DNA from: Ianthella basta
Lineage: Eukaryota > Porifera > Demospongiae > Verongiida > Ianthellidae
Assembly (NCBI GenBank): GCA_964019415.1
Contig: OZ025873.1
Span: forward strand, 9,694,460 to 9,758,459
Length of the DNA stretch: 64,000 bases
Reading direction: 5' to 3'
Shown here piece after piece: positions 11,521 to 22,938 of the stretch. Numbering within the stretch: the stretch's first letter is position 1; each line of letters starts with the position of its first letter. The notes under the pieces were generated by a model. That model had not been told where the DNA came from, made no database searches, and saw nothing but the letters and a program-made list of their open reading frames with translations. Position numbers and translations under genes: made by a program.

Positions 11521-13024
11521 ATGGCCGCCTCTCGGCGGGTGGATCTCTGTTCGCTCCCGCTCCAAGCGACGCTGTACGCGCACGCGTGGTATGTACCGCT
11601 GTTTATGGCACTGGAGTTGGGCTGCCTCGCGTTCAAAGGTAAGCCCACACTCGGCGTTGGGTGCCCGAAGGAGCGCTCCCGAGGGGTATACCGCGGGCCC
11701 CCTTTGTCGGCACTTCCCTGTCCTGTTTGGCTGCAGTGTTGACCCTGCCATATCCGGCAGTTCGTAACGCATGGCCTGAACTGGCTCTACTGATTGCACT
11801 TGGCGCCATTGAATCTGCAAGACTGTTCTTGGGTGAGCGAACTGGTAGATTCTCTCTGTTGCCATGGTTTCCATAAACTATGGCGTCCCGGCACGACCTT
11901 TAATCCATCTTCCTATCCAGCCAGCAAGGGGAACCTGACCCAAGGTTGGGTCACGCTGCTCTTCTCCCTGCTGCTCTGTCTCCCCTCTCTGGCAGCCCTG
12001 CTGTACTTCTTGCTATGGCAGACCTTCGTGTGAGTAGCATGACTGTGCATGAGTGAGGGATGGTCCCTTCATCACCACTTGCTACCTGTGTGATTGTGCA
12101 TGAGTGAGGTATGGTCCCTTCATCACCACTTGCTACCTGTGTGATTGTGCATGAGTGAGGGATGGTCCCTTCATCACCACTTGCTACCTGTGTGATTGTG
12201 CATGAGTGAGGGATGGTCCCTTCATCACCACTTGCTACCTGTGTGATTGTGCATGAGTGAGGGATGGTCCCTTCATCACCACTTGCTACCTGTGTGATTA
12301 TGCATGAGTGAGGGATGGTCCCTTCATCACCACTTGCTACCTGTGTGATTGTGCATGAGTGAGGGATGGTCCCTTCATCACCACTTGCTACCTGTGTGAT
12401 TGTGCATGAGTGAGGGATGGTCCCTTCATCACCACTTGCTACCTGTGTGATTGTGCATGAGTGAGGGATGGTCCCTTCATCACCACTTGCTACCTGTGTG
12501 ATTATGCATGAGTGAGGGATGGTCCCTTCATCACCACTTGCTACCTGTGTGATTATGCATGAGTGAGGGATGGTCCCTTCATCACCACTTGCTACCTGTG
12601 TTTTGTCACACCCACCACTGGTCTGTCCCGCCCACCACCACTTGGTCTGTTCCGCCCACCACCACTTGGTCTGTCCCGCCCACCACCACTTGGTCTGTCC
12701 CGCCCACCACCACTTGGTCTGTCCCGCCCACCACCACTTGGTCTTGCTCAGTTTTAGTGTACTGTCTGTAGAGGTGCAGGCCACATCAAAGGTTGGTATC
12801 TAGTGTCACCTGCCACGTCATCCACAGTGTGACACTGCACTCTGTTCTGCTTGCACCTTTATGGTAGATTCCTGGTGGACGTGTCAGAGCTAGCCACAGG
12901 TCTGACCGGCTCAATTAGGAAGCAGCCATTCACTTTCAGAGCCACTGGGTATTTCAGCACCAATTATAGTGGGGTCAGCAGTTTCATCTTACAGTTAGCT
13001 GTCTTCTCAGAGGTCTTTACATGA
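11521..13024 (+). CDS. TMEM216/TMEM80-family transmembrane protein (ciliary transition zone type)
   Basis: Exons 11521-11638, 11737-11832 and 11921-12029 are supported by GT-AG borders, frame continuity and family features: an N-terminal PLQATLYAHAWY-like membrane-entry segment, LPYPAVRNAWPEL before the second membrane helix, ESARLFL, then KGNLTQ and a third helix ending LLWQTFV. This order matches the small four-helix TMEM17/TMEM216/TMEM80 family, whose members act at the base of cilia. A fourth exon at 12868-13024 (TGA) is open and in phase (continues VFLVDVSEL), but its later half does not resemble the family, so the true 3' end is uncertain. Total would be 159 residues. The third intron starts with a 51-bp minisatellite at the donor. 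I could not decide between TMEM216 and TMEM80. Confidence 0.7.
12035..12600. repeat. 51-bp minisatellite, about 11 copies, starting at a splice donor
   Basis: The unit includes GAGTGAGGGATGGTCCCTTC and TCACCACTTGCTACCTGTG. The array starts within 10 bp of the donor of the TMEM exon ending at 12029. 51 is a multiple of three, so the minus strand shows a 17-residue repeating frame, which is not a gene. Copies differ only by scattered single bases. Confidence 0.95.
12605..12748. repeat. 24-bp minisatellite, about 6 copies
   Basis: Unit CTTGGTCTGTCCCGCCCACC plus four bases, directly after the 51-bp array and in the same intron. Confidence 0.93.
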
Positions 13025-16000
13025 AGTGTTCCCAGGTATCACAGGTAGGGAGGTGGTGATGGAGCTGTACCTCCCAAAGGGCTTGTGTGTGCTGGGTAAG
13101 GGGTGGTGCACTATACTGGCTTGCAGCTACCTACTCACACGACTGTTATGTGACCTGTGGTGAGGATTTTATGGGTCTTGAGTGCTTTTGGGACCCTCAA
13201 TTATTATCTTAGCAGGATGCAGTGGGTAGCCACAATACGGAAGCTATGTACCCGCTCAAGTGGCCTCCATGGCTGCCCCTACAGACTGGTTATTCTGACG
13301 TCATCCTCCACCTTCTGTCCCTCCTGTGTGTGTGGTTCCCTGTCATTTAGACCACTTCTGTTTGGGCTCACTAGGGGATGGAGTGGAAGGTGGCTAGGGT
13401 TAGGGTTTAGGGAGGGCAAGTGATGAAGTGTGTTTGTGTGTGGTGTGTGAGTACCCACTTCTGTGTTGACTGTGGAGAAGAGTGTGCTAAGTGATATCAC
13501 TCCCCTGATAGGTCCTCTGTGATGCAGCCCCAGCCTGAGCTAATGACAGCGATGCAATCTATCAATTCTGCCATTTATGGTGTGTTTTCCCATCTCCGCT
13601 GGGCCCCGCCTCACAGCTTGGTGCCGTGTTGTTGGGTGTGGAGGCAGCACCTTGCAATTATAGCTGGCTAAGTACTGGCTGGTATTACATGAAACCATTG
13701 CCGGTGCTGTGGTCCCCGTTCAGGAGGAAGCCAGCCTGGTGGCATGCATAGCAGATAGCTTGGGGTCATTGTGCCTGCATACCCTGAGCCACAGGACACC
13801 TGGATCACTAATAGAATAACAGATTTAAGATGGATAGTGCCAGAGGTCAAAGGTTGTATTGGCTGTATTATTAGTGCTTGTGAACCACAAGCCAATCACC
13901 TTGCTGCCTTAACTGGGTGTAGCACCTTCCGGTGTCTTGTGCTGAAGTGATCAGGAATGGCTAAGGACCATATAACTGGTTTAGCACCATCAGCATGTCC
14001 ACCTTTGTCTTGGATAGGACGATCAATTACCTGCTTGCTAATAGGAGGTGGGGAGGCAGCAAGGCAGTGAGCAGCCGCTGCAGAGACATACTGATGCGTG
14101 TATGATACTGCTCACCTCTGCTCCTGAAGGTGCTAGAATGCTGTGCTGGCGTCCCCTGGCTGGGAAGGAATTTACCTTCTCATGGAGCACTCCAAAGGAC
14201 ACTGCCGGCTCGCATCTGTCATTGCATTCAACGGAACGTGTTATGAGTTCACTCCTGCTTTTCTTTGTGTCTGCTCTACACCTCACACTGGTGTCTGTGT
14301 TGGGGGGGGGGGGGGGGGGGGGAGAGAAGGGGTGTGCTTTGACTGAGTCTAGGATGGCATCGGACGGAGGAGTAGCTGTATATTGAGAGGGTGCAGTGTG
14401 ACACATTGTCCACAAGTTTTGACACTTGAGGTCTAACCTTCAGTGTCCAATGCCATCACAGCCTCAATTCAGACGGCATTCCAGTTTCCTTCAATACCTA
14501 GTTGGGATGGAAGCCCATCACTTGCTGGCTACACCTGGCCCATCTTGCCACCAGTCCATCTCTTGACTTGGCAAGTCAAAGGCTTTGTTGATTGAGCCTT
14601 TTGCCATTGCTTGGTCTCTCTATGCATGCCTCCATTGTCGGTTTGTGGGTCTGAGCAGTCCAAGTGCTTTGGAGCTTCCTGTCTCCATCCCCATTAGCGA
14701 CCCAGAATGCCTCTTGGCAGTGCATGGAGGGTGATTGTTGACAGAACCCACTCAAACCCATCAAAACATAACCTGCCTGTCTCTGCTACAGGGCCTGGCC
14801 TGCCAGGACACCTACTGACACCTCTCCTGACCGAGGATTAAGTGCTATGGGATAGCCACTTAATTTGGCTCTGGTGGTCTAGGCAGATGCCACTGCTGCT
14901 ATGTCATTGACCAAAGGGTCCTTTAGTGGCTGCACCTCCTGCTAATCTACACTAGCGACAGCGTAATATGTCAGGGATATCTCCCCTGTTCTTACTTTGA
15001 GGTTAGATGAAGTAGAGGGGCCCTGGGGGGGGGGGGGGGAGGGTAGACGTGGAAGGGTTTCAATTGAATCAGTTCTGGCCAACCTCTGAAGTGTCTGCAG
15101 CCCTGTGTCACTTCCTTGTGTTGTGTAGGTCACTCATTGCCCAAACCCAGTCAGCCTATGAGCCCAGTGCTCGCAGCAGGCACGGTAGTTCTCATACCTG
15201 CCATTCCTCTCCCAGATGGGCACACATGGCATGTTTGTATGTGTGAAGAGAAACACTTGTGCAGTGTGGGATGACCCGTGATTAGTTATTTGACCCCTTA
15301 TCTGCCCTGCTCTTTTAAGGAGGGCAAGGGAACTGTGTTGGAGGGACTGGCATTGATGTCTGCCTTAATTGCATTGTGAACATTTCTCTGAGTTAAAGGG
15401 CACGCAGCTGCACTGGATGCCGTTCATTGATGGATAGACAATTACTATTAATGAATATGACCATTTAAGTAGAGTCCTGCTTACTTGGTTTCACTGTGAC
15501 CATGTAACTGAATAGAAGTCAATTCCTCACATTGATTCCCATGCCTACACCTGGGCTGATAGTGTGTGTGTGCTGCACTCAGCACGTCATGTGATGTGAT
15601 GACTGTGGAGGTATGCCTATGTACATGCATGTCCGCATTAGTGCCGAGTGCTTGGTGGTACAACTGGTTACACCCTGCATGGCTCACTGGGGAAGTCCAC
15701 ATGATTTGCTTTGGCTATCAGTGAGTAATCTACCCCTCCCTTCCTCCCTCCCCTCTACAGTCTCCTGTTGGAAGTGATTGCAATAGCAATTTTTATTTTG
15801 GGACTTTTAGTCCAAGTAGCTTTTGGTCTGCTCACTTCCTGGGTGTTTGGGCACCAGGGAGGTTAATGTGTTCGTGGCATCTCCAAACATGGAACACTTC
15901 CTCTTAAATTGTACATTTTCATGATCATGTGCAATGGCAGACAGCTGGTGAGGACCCACACTTGCCCAAACATCAATTGACACGAATGGTCCTGTCACTC

Positions 16001-16286
16001 ATACAGTGACAATTGGTTCTTGTACGGGTTGGGTCAGGGGCCAGGGTGAGGGGCGGCGTGCTCGGGTCGGCGGCCAGGGCTACTGATAGCAGAGTTGTGG
16101 CTAGCAGATGGCACATGTATGGCCATTCGGTGGATCCACTCTGGGAGTGCTGCACAGCTGACTAATTAAGTCGCGAGCATGCACTTCATTGTAACTATTG
16201 GCTGCTGACAATTACGTGAGAATGTGTGTTAGAATGGTGTGCGTGTTTGTGGTGGTGTGGCATGACTGGGCTGTGATACTTCCTCG
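13025..16286. other. 3.2-kb intergenic region between two convergent genes; no gene recognised
   Basis: Between the TMEM-family gene (+) and ACAD8 (-), whose 3' ends face each other, I see no open frame with family resemblance and no tRNA-like or rRNA-like structure. It contains homopolymer G runs at about 14300-14321 and 15027-15038, and two TTAGGG hexamers around 13396-13411 that are too few to be a telomeric tract. Composition is mixed and non-repetitive. It could hold 3' UTRs or non-coding transcripts that cannot be judged here. Confidence 0.6.
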
Positions 16287-19200
16287 TTAGTTGGCCCGCC
16301 CACACGATGGTTGGATGTGGGTGGAAGGTGAGTTATCTGGGAGTAGGTCCCGGGACACCAGTAGACGCATGATCTCGTTGGTACCTGCAGAAGATTGGCA
16401 GAGATAAGGCTGGGCATGTCATGAAGCGTGGCATGGAGGGTGTGTGGGTACAGCTGCGCAGGTTAGGGTATCTGTGTCTGCGTGAGGTGTGCTTGTGTGT
16501 GTGCACGTGTACATGCCTTCCAGGATCTGGTGGACGCGAGTGTCCCTCATATACTGCTGTACAGCACAGTCCTTCAAGTAGCCGTAGCCACCGTGCATCT
16601 GTAGAGCTGTGTTGCAGATCTGTGCACAAGGAATATCAGTTAACTCACTGCGTGCACTCGTCACATGACCAGCTCACTGACGCACATGCAGGGTGCACTC
16701 GTCACACCACCAGCTCACTGACACACATGCAGGGTGCACTCGTCACACCACCAGCTCACTGACACACATGCAGGGTGCACTCGTCACACCACCAGCTCAC
16801 TGACACACATGCAGGGTGCACTCGTCACATGACCAGCTCACTGACACATGCAGGGTGCACTCATCACATGACCAGCTCACTGACACACATGCAGGGTGCA
16901 CTCGTCACACCACCAGCTCACTGACGCACATGCAGGGTGCACTAACATCAAAGCACTTGTCTGTGGCAAAGAGCTTTGCCATGGCACACAGTGCCAAGCG
17001 GTTAGGTGCTTGGCAGTCGAGGGCCTGTGCAGCTTGGCGCACCAGTAACCTGGAGGCCACCAGGTCCGTTGCCATCTCGGCCAATCTGAACTGCAGATAC
17101 TGCAAACAGAGAGCCAGCTCAACATACACATCCACCAACACACAGACAGTCCTACATGACAACATGTCTGGAGTGTATGGGTTGCTCAATATGCACTCAG
17201 AAGAATGTGTGTAATGGTCAAAAGTGGAAATAAGGTTTTGAGGTTGTGCAGTCATTTAGTCCAAGCACTCCTGATTTGTTTGGTTGTTCACATTTTTGTT
17301 CAGTCACACATGCCCTATGTGTCCATGCACCCCTCATTTTGTTCAGTCATTTACACTGTCCAGTTGATTGGAATTGTGTCTCCTAGGAAGCATTGCCTTC
17401 TTTACAACTTTGCTATAGACTGTTGAAGCAAGGCAAATGGGCTACAAATTGGAACAGTTCCAATCTCCCAGGATGCACAGTAGTGTCACTACCGGAAATA
17501 GTAACACTGTTCAAGAAAACAAGTCAAACTTCATATAATATAGGCACTGGATCCAAAATTGTGGTCACAAACATGCCACTGCCCTACAAGTGAAAGCTGT
17601 TGTGTAAACAACGTAATATGAGCTGGCTGTGGTGGTGTGCAGTATGGTAGCAGCACCGGAACAGGACGTGACGTCACACCCCTGCAGTATGTAAACATCA
17701 CAGTAATAGGATGGCCGCCACGGTAGCGAAGACAGCGCTTATCGATTAGGTGCTAGTTTACTAGTCACTACTTCACAAAATTGTACACTTCATCCAATAA
17801 CCAGTGAACTTGGGAGTGCGTTAGGGACTACTGGCCAAGATTTAGGCTGAAACATCTGATTGATCACTTTTACTGATCACTTGAAACTGAACAAAGCGCA
17901 GTCATTCAACTAAAACACTCGGAAATTGACCGATGATGACCCACTGTTATTTCGACCACCGAACCATATCTATGTACAGTATACATGGTGTGAAATGAGT
18001 GAACTTCACGAATAGGGTCAAAATGCAGTGGTGGCTTAGCGCACAATTCACACCTGAAACTGTGACAGGGCCTGTCCAAATGCCTTCCGTTGTGGTAGGT
18101 GCTCTCGCACTAGGTCGATGGATGCCTGCGCTGCTCCCAAGCTGCAGGAGGCTAGCAGATGTTGTTATGGAATGAGAAAGTGATACAAATTCACAAACTA
18201 CACCAGCCACACGGCTCACCCACCAATGTTGACCCTCCCCCCATCCAGTCCTTGCATGGCAATCTGGAAGCCTCGACCCTCCTGGCCCAGTCGGTTGGCC
18301 ACAGGGACTCGACAGTCTTCCAGAATGACCTGGCGTGTTGGCTGAGAGTTCCAGCCCACCTGCATCGGCAAGGGAGGGAGAGGTGACTAGCTAGGTTCTT
18401 GGTGGGCTGTGCTGTGCAGACCTTCTTTTCCTTGGCACCAAACGACAGCCCAGTCGTCCCCTTCTCCACCATGAGGCAGCTGATGCCTTTGGCTCCAGCC
18501 TCTCCAGTACGGCACATGATCAGGTACAGGTCTGTGTCCCCGCCCCCACTGATGAAGGCCTGCAGTAGACAAGCTGCATCACACACTTCTGTACCTGAGC
18601 AGACCCTCTCCGCACACTCATCACACCACCCCTCTCCTCCACACCCCTCCCCCTCACACCCCTCTCCACCACACCCCTCTCCACATCCCTCTCTTCCACA
18701 CCCCTCCCCCCACACACCCCTCTCCTCCACACCCCTCCCCCTCACACCCCTCTCCTCCACACCCTTCTCCACATCCCTCTCTTCCACACCCCTCTCCTCC
18801 ACACCCCTCTCCCCCACACCCCTCTCCACATCTCTCTCTTCCACACCCCTCCCCCCCACACCCCTCTCCCCCACACACCCCTTTCCACACACCCCTCCCC
18901 CTCACACACCCCTCTCCACACACCCCTCCCCCTCACACACCCCTCCCCCCTCATACACCACTCTCCTCCACACACCCCTCCCCCCTCACACACCCCCCTC
19001 CACACACCCCTCCCCCTCACACACCCCCCTCCTCCACACACCACTCTCCTCCACACACCCCTCCCCCTCACACACCCCTCTCCTCCACACACCCCTCCCC
19101 CTCACACACCCCTCCCCCTCACACCCCCCTCTCCTCCTCACACCTTGGTTCCATTCAAAACATAGTAGTCACCGTCTCGTCTAGCTCTTGCTTCCAAGGC

Positions 19201-22200
19201 AGCTGCATCACAGCCTGCCCCTGGCTCCGTCAAACAGTAGGAAGCCAGTTTCTATGGACCAGACATACATGGACACGCACACACATTGAGGGTGACCAGA
19301 CGTACATGGACACGCACACACATTGAGGGTGACCAGACGTACATGGACACGCACACACATTGAGGGTGACCAGACGTACATGGACACGCACACACATTGA
19401 GGGTGACCAGACGTACATGGACACGCACACACATTGAGGGTGACCAGACATACATGGACACGCACACACATTGAGGGTGACCAGACATACATGGACACGC
19501 ACACACATTGAGGGTGACCAGACGTACATGGACACGCACACACATTGAGGGTGACCAGACGTACATGGACACGCACACACATTGAGGGTGACCAGACGTA
19601 CATGGACACGCACACACATTGAGGGTGACCAGACATACATGGACACACACACACATTGAGGGTGACCAGACGTACATGGACACACACACACATTGAGGGT
19701 GACCAGACATACATGGACACGCACACACATTGAGGGTGACCAGACGTACATGGACACACACACACATTGAGGGTGACCAGACGTACATGGACACACACAC
19801 ACATTGAGGGTGACCAGACGTACATGGACACGCACACACATTGAGGGTGACCAGACATACATGGACACGCACACACATTGAGGGTGACCAGACGTACATG
19901 GACACGCACACACATTGAGGGTGACCAGACATACATGGACACGCACACACATTGAGGGTGACCAGACGTACATGGACACGCACACACATTGAGGGTGACC
20001 AGACGTACATGGACACGCACACACATTGAGGGTGACCAGACGTACATGGACACGCACACACATTGAGGGTGACCAGACGTACATGGACACGCACACACAT
20101 TGAGGGTGACCAGACGTACATGGACACGCACACACATTGAGGGTGACCAGACGTACATGGACACGCACACACATTGAGGGTGACCAGACGTACATGGACA
20201 CGCACACACATTGAGGGTGACCAGACGTACATGGACACGCACACACATTGAGGGTGACCAGACATACATGGACACGCACACACATTGAGGGTGACCAGAC
20301 ATACATGGACACGCACACACATTGAGGGTGACCAGACGTACATGGACACGCACACACATTGAGGGTGACCAGACGTACATGGACACGCACACACATTGAG
20401 GGTGACCAGACGTACATGGACACGCACACACATTGAGGGTGACCAGACGTACATGGACACGCACACACATTGAGGGTGACCAGACGTACATGGACACGCA
20501 CACACATTGAGGGTGACCAGACGTACATGGACACGCACACACATTGAGGGTGACCAGACGTACATGGACACGCACACACATTGAGGGTGACCAGACGTAC
20601 ATGGACACGCACACACATTGAGGGTGACCAGACGTACATGGACACGCACACACATTGAGGGTGACCAGACGTACATGGACACGCACACACATTGAGGGTG
20701 ACCAGACGTACATGGACACGCACACACATTGAGGGTGACCAGACATACATGGACACGCACACACATTGAGGGTGACCAGACATACATGGACACGCACACA
20801 CATTGAGGGTGACCAGACATACATGGACACGCACACACATTGAGGGTGACCAGACATACATGGACACGCACACACATTGAGGGTGACCAGACATACATGG
20901 ACACGCACACACATTGAGGGTGACCAGACGTACATGGACACGCACACACATTGAGGGTGACCAGACATACATGGACACGCACACACATTGAGGGTGACCA
21001 GACGTACATGGACACGCACACACATTGAGGGTGACCAGACGTACATGGACACGCACACACATTGAGGGTGACCATACACTGAATTAGTCGGTTGTGTCTG
21101 ACACAAGGTAAGGGCAGTGCTGCAGTCTGGACGTCTGGAGCGTGTGTGGTCCCGCCCACCCCAACTGGTGGGTGAAGGCGGGGATGCTAAGTACCACGCC
21201 CACCTCCATTGTGCACAGCTGTGGCACGACTCTCCTCCGCTGCTCCTCCTTCCCAAACTGATCAACCATCCACGCACACATGCTACAACAAGGCAAGCAC
21301 ACGCCTCAAGAAAGTGGGAGGGAACAAAGTATAATTATAGGATTATACTCACTTGTGTATACTGATGTAAGCAGTAGTACTAACACAACCGGTTGCCATG
21401 GCTTCAAAGATCACTGAAGTGTCAAATCTGCTGAGTCCAGTTCCACCAACATCTTCACGAACATAGATACCTAAGTAGGGGAAGGGGGAGAGGTAGGGGA
21501 GGGGGAGGGATAGGGGAGGGGAAGGGAGGGGGAGGGGAAGGGGCAGGAATAACAGCATTTGTACTTGTGTGGCAAACAGGCGAACAGAGCACCCACCGCC
21601 CAGTCCCAGCTGGGCTGCCTTCCTCAGTGTTTGGACTGGGAACACCTCCTGGAGGAGTGCAACAGTGGGATGAGTGAAACTCATGCAGCCCCGTCTCTTA
21701 GGGGGCGTGGCATATGCACACACCTCCTCATCCCATTGCCTCATGTTTGGAAGGAGTTCTTTCTGTGCAAACTCTGACACTGTTCTTTGCAGCTCCCTCT
21801 GCTGCTCGTTCAGACCTTCAGCAGCTGCAAGCGATGGAAGGGGACCTCCTCTCACCTCCCGGCTACCCCATGCATAGACACAGGTGTTGGCGCTGCGGTG
21901 TCCCCCACGAGGCATGTCAGCGTGCGCTGTATCGAACTACTAGCCTTTGGAGCTTTATGCAATAAGGTGAAGGCATGCTTGCTAATCTCTGATGCCCCCA
22001 CGCGCCTGCTACTGCTTCCAGAGCGTGTTTGCGATTGTGTCCCTATCAAATCCGCTAAATCTGCTTAAACAAATGCGCCATCTGCAGGCGTACCGTCCCT
22101 AATGCGGCACACGCGTAACTCACGGTCTATGCAGGTCCCGTCTGTGCTGGCGCAGCGGACTAGCACTGGCGCCCTTCGCAGCAGCCGTCGGCACAAAAAC

Positions 22201-22223
22201 CCCAACTGAGCGCTGACCGCCAT
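16287..22223 (-). CDS. ACAD8: ACAD8, mitochondrial isobutyryl-CoA dehydrogenase
   Basis: Twelve exons read on the minus strand: 22124-22223, 21724-21824, 21597-21648, 21353-21470, 21204-21282, 19144-19251, 18422-18559, 18224-18359, 18054-18151, 16947-17099, 16517-16619 and 16287-16384 (TAA). The frame closes to 427 residues; the human enzyme has about 415. The N-terminus is basic and hydrophobic ([15 protein letters not shown]), fitting a mitochondrial presequence. Motifs: [34 protein letters not shown] (substrate/FAD loop), [44 protein letters not shown] and HQILEGTNEIMR, where the Glu of QILEG corresponds to the catalytic base of the acyl-CoA dehydrogenase family. The enzyme oxidises isobutyryl-CoA in valine breakdown. 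The intron after exon 11 has a GC donor. Three introns hold large minisatellites. The ATG lies in a TISU-like context. Confidence 0.95.
16645..16940. repeat. About 41-bp minisatellite at an ACAD8 donor
   Basis: Around seven copies of a unit containing GCTCACTGACACACATGCAG and GGTGCACTCGTCACAC. On the minus (coding) strand the array begins at the donor of the exon ending at 16947 (GAT, then GTTAGTGCACCC); later units begin GTGCACCC, so they look like copies of the donor-proximal sequence. Confidence 0.92.
18600..19140. repeat. CT-rich minisatellite starting at an ACAD8 donor
   Basis: Short units of the types CACACCCCTCTCCTC and CACACACCCCTCCCCCTC. On the coding strand the array begins at the donor of the exon ending at 19144 (AAG, then GTGTGAGGAGG), so each unit carries GTGTGAG. 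Confidence 0.92.
19257..21071. repeat. 37-bp minisatellite, about 49 copies, in an ACAD8 intron
   Basis: The unit includes GACCAGACGTACATGGACAC and GCACACACATTGAGGGT (37 bp). Copies are nearly identical; the main variation is CG versus CA at two places (GACGTA/GACATA and ACACGCAC/ACACACAC), the pattern left by methylated CpG decay. On the coding strand the array runs to the acceptor of the exon 19144-19251. Since 37 is not a multiple of three and the unit lacks stops, all three minus frames appear open for more than 600 codons. Confidence 0.96.
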
Positions 22224-22226
22224 TTT
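22214..22226 (-). promoter_or_regulatory. TISU/YY1-like start context of ACAD8
   Basis: On the minus strand the start reads CAAAATGGCGGTC, close to the TISU consensus (SAASATGGCGGC) that combines a YY1 site with a start codon. It is typical of mitochondrial and housekeeping genes with very short 5' leaders. The context also supports this ATG as the real start. Confidence 0.55.
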
Positions 22227-22325
22227 GTACGCGTCATGTGATCTACCATATTAGGCGAAATGGTCTGCTGTTGATCTTTGCATATTGTGGGTACAAGTGA
22301 AGGTTTTGTGACAGCGGCGAGCGAG
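22224..22325. promoter_or_regulatory. Shared 102-bp divergent promoter of ACAD8 and cortactin
   Basis: The ATGs of ACAD8 (minus, 22221-22223) and cortactin (plus, 22326-22328) are separated by only 102 bp, so both promoters and 5' leaders must lie in this interval or overlap the genes. No TATA box is seen. It contains GTCATGTGAT (E-box-like, 22233-22242) and a perfect CArG box. Confidence 0.75.
22246..22255. promoter_or_regulatory. CArG box (SRF site) CCATATTAGG
   Basis: CCATATTAGG fits CC(A/T)6GG exactly and equals the core of the vertebrate c-fos serum response element. It lies 71 bp upstream of the cortactin ATG and 23 bp upstream of the ACAD8 ATG. SRF with its actin-sensing MRTF partner drives many actin-cytoskeleton genes, which suits cortactin. 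Binding is not shown. Confidence 0.55.
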
Positions 22326-22868
22326 ATGTGGAGGGCTCAGGCAGGGCACAGTACGCAGCAGCGACAGGAGGAGGAAGACGACGACTGGGAGACGGACCCC
22401 GACTTTGTGGTGCGTTCAGCGATGAGGGATGAGGTGGTAGTGTATATTGTGTGTGTGTGCGTGCGTGCGTGTGTGCGTGCGTGTGTGTGAGATGTGTGTG
22501 TTGTGTGGTGTGTGAATGTGTTTAAGATAGAGGAGAGGTTCCTGGTGACAGGTGAACAGACATTGTGTGCCCTTGTCCACTGTTTGTGGTAGAATGATGT
22601 TTCTGAGAAGGAGCAGAGATGGGGGTCACGGACAGTAGAGGGGTCGGGCCGCCAAGAAGCTTTGAGGTGTGTTGCACTATACAGGTTGCAGTGACTGTAT
22701 TTCTGTATTAATCACTGTTTATGTATAATTTATAAGTACGTACGTAACCCTGTGTGTGTGTATGCTATGTTTGTGCACAGTATGGACCAACTGCGTAGCC
22801 AGGTCAAAAAGGAGGACGTGAAAGTGAAGGAAGGTCAGTCCGTTTCATCACCTGTGTGTGTGTGGTGT

Positions 22869-22938
<70 letters not shown>

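Noticed and set aside
11951-12784. Minus-strand frame of 277 codons with 17-residue repeats
   Set aside because: It is the 51-bp intronic minisatellite (17 codons per unit) read antisense to the TMEM-family gene.
13396-13411. Telomere-like TTAGGG units
   Set aside because: Only two or three imperfect hexamers in unique sequence; not enough for an interstitial telomeric tract.
19257-21071. CRISPR array (37-bp direct repeats)
   Set aside because: Repeats are head to tail with no spacers, lie in an intron of an animal gene, and have no cas genes nearby.
19208-21277. Three overlapping minus-strand frames of 610-689 codons with Cys/Val-rich repeats
   Set aside because: All three frames are open because the unit is 37 bp and stop-free. 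The region is the intron between two well-supported ACAD8 exons.
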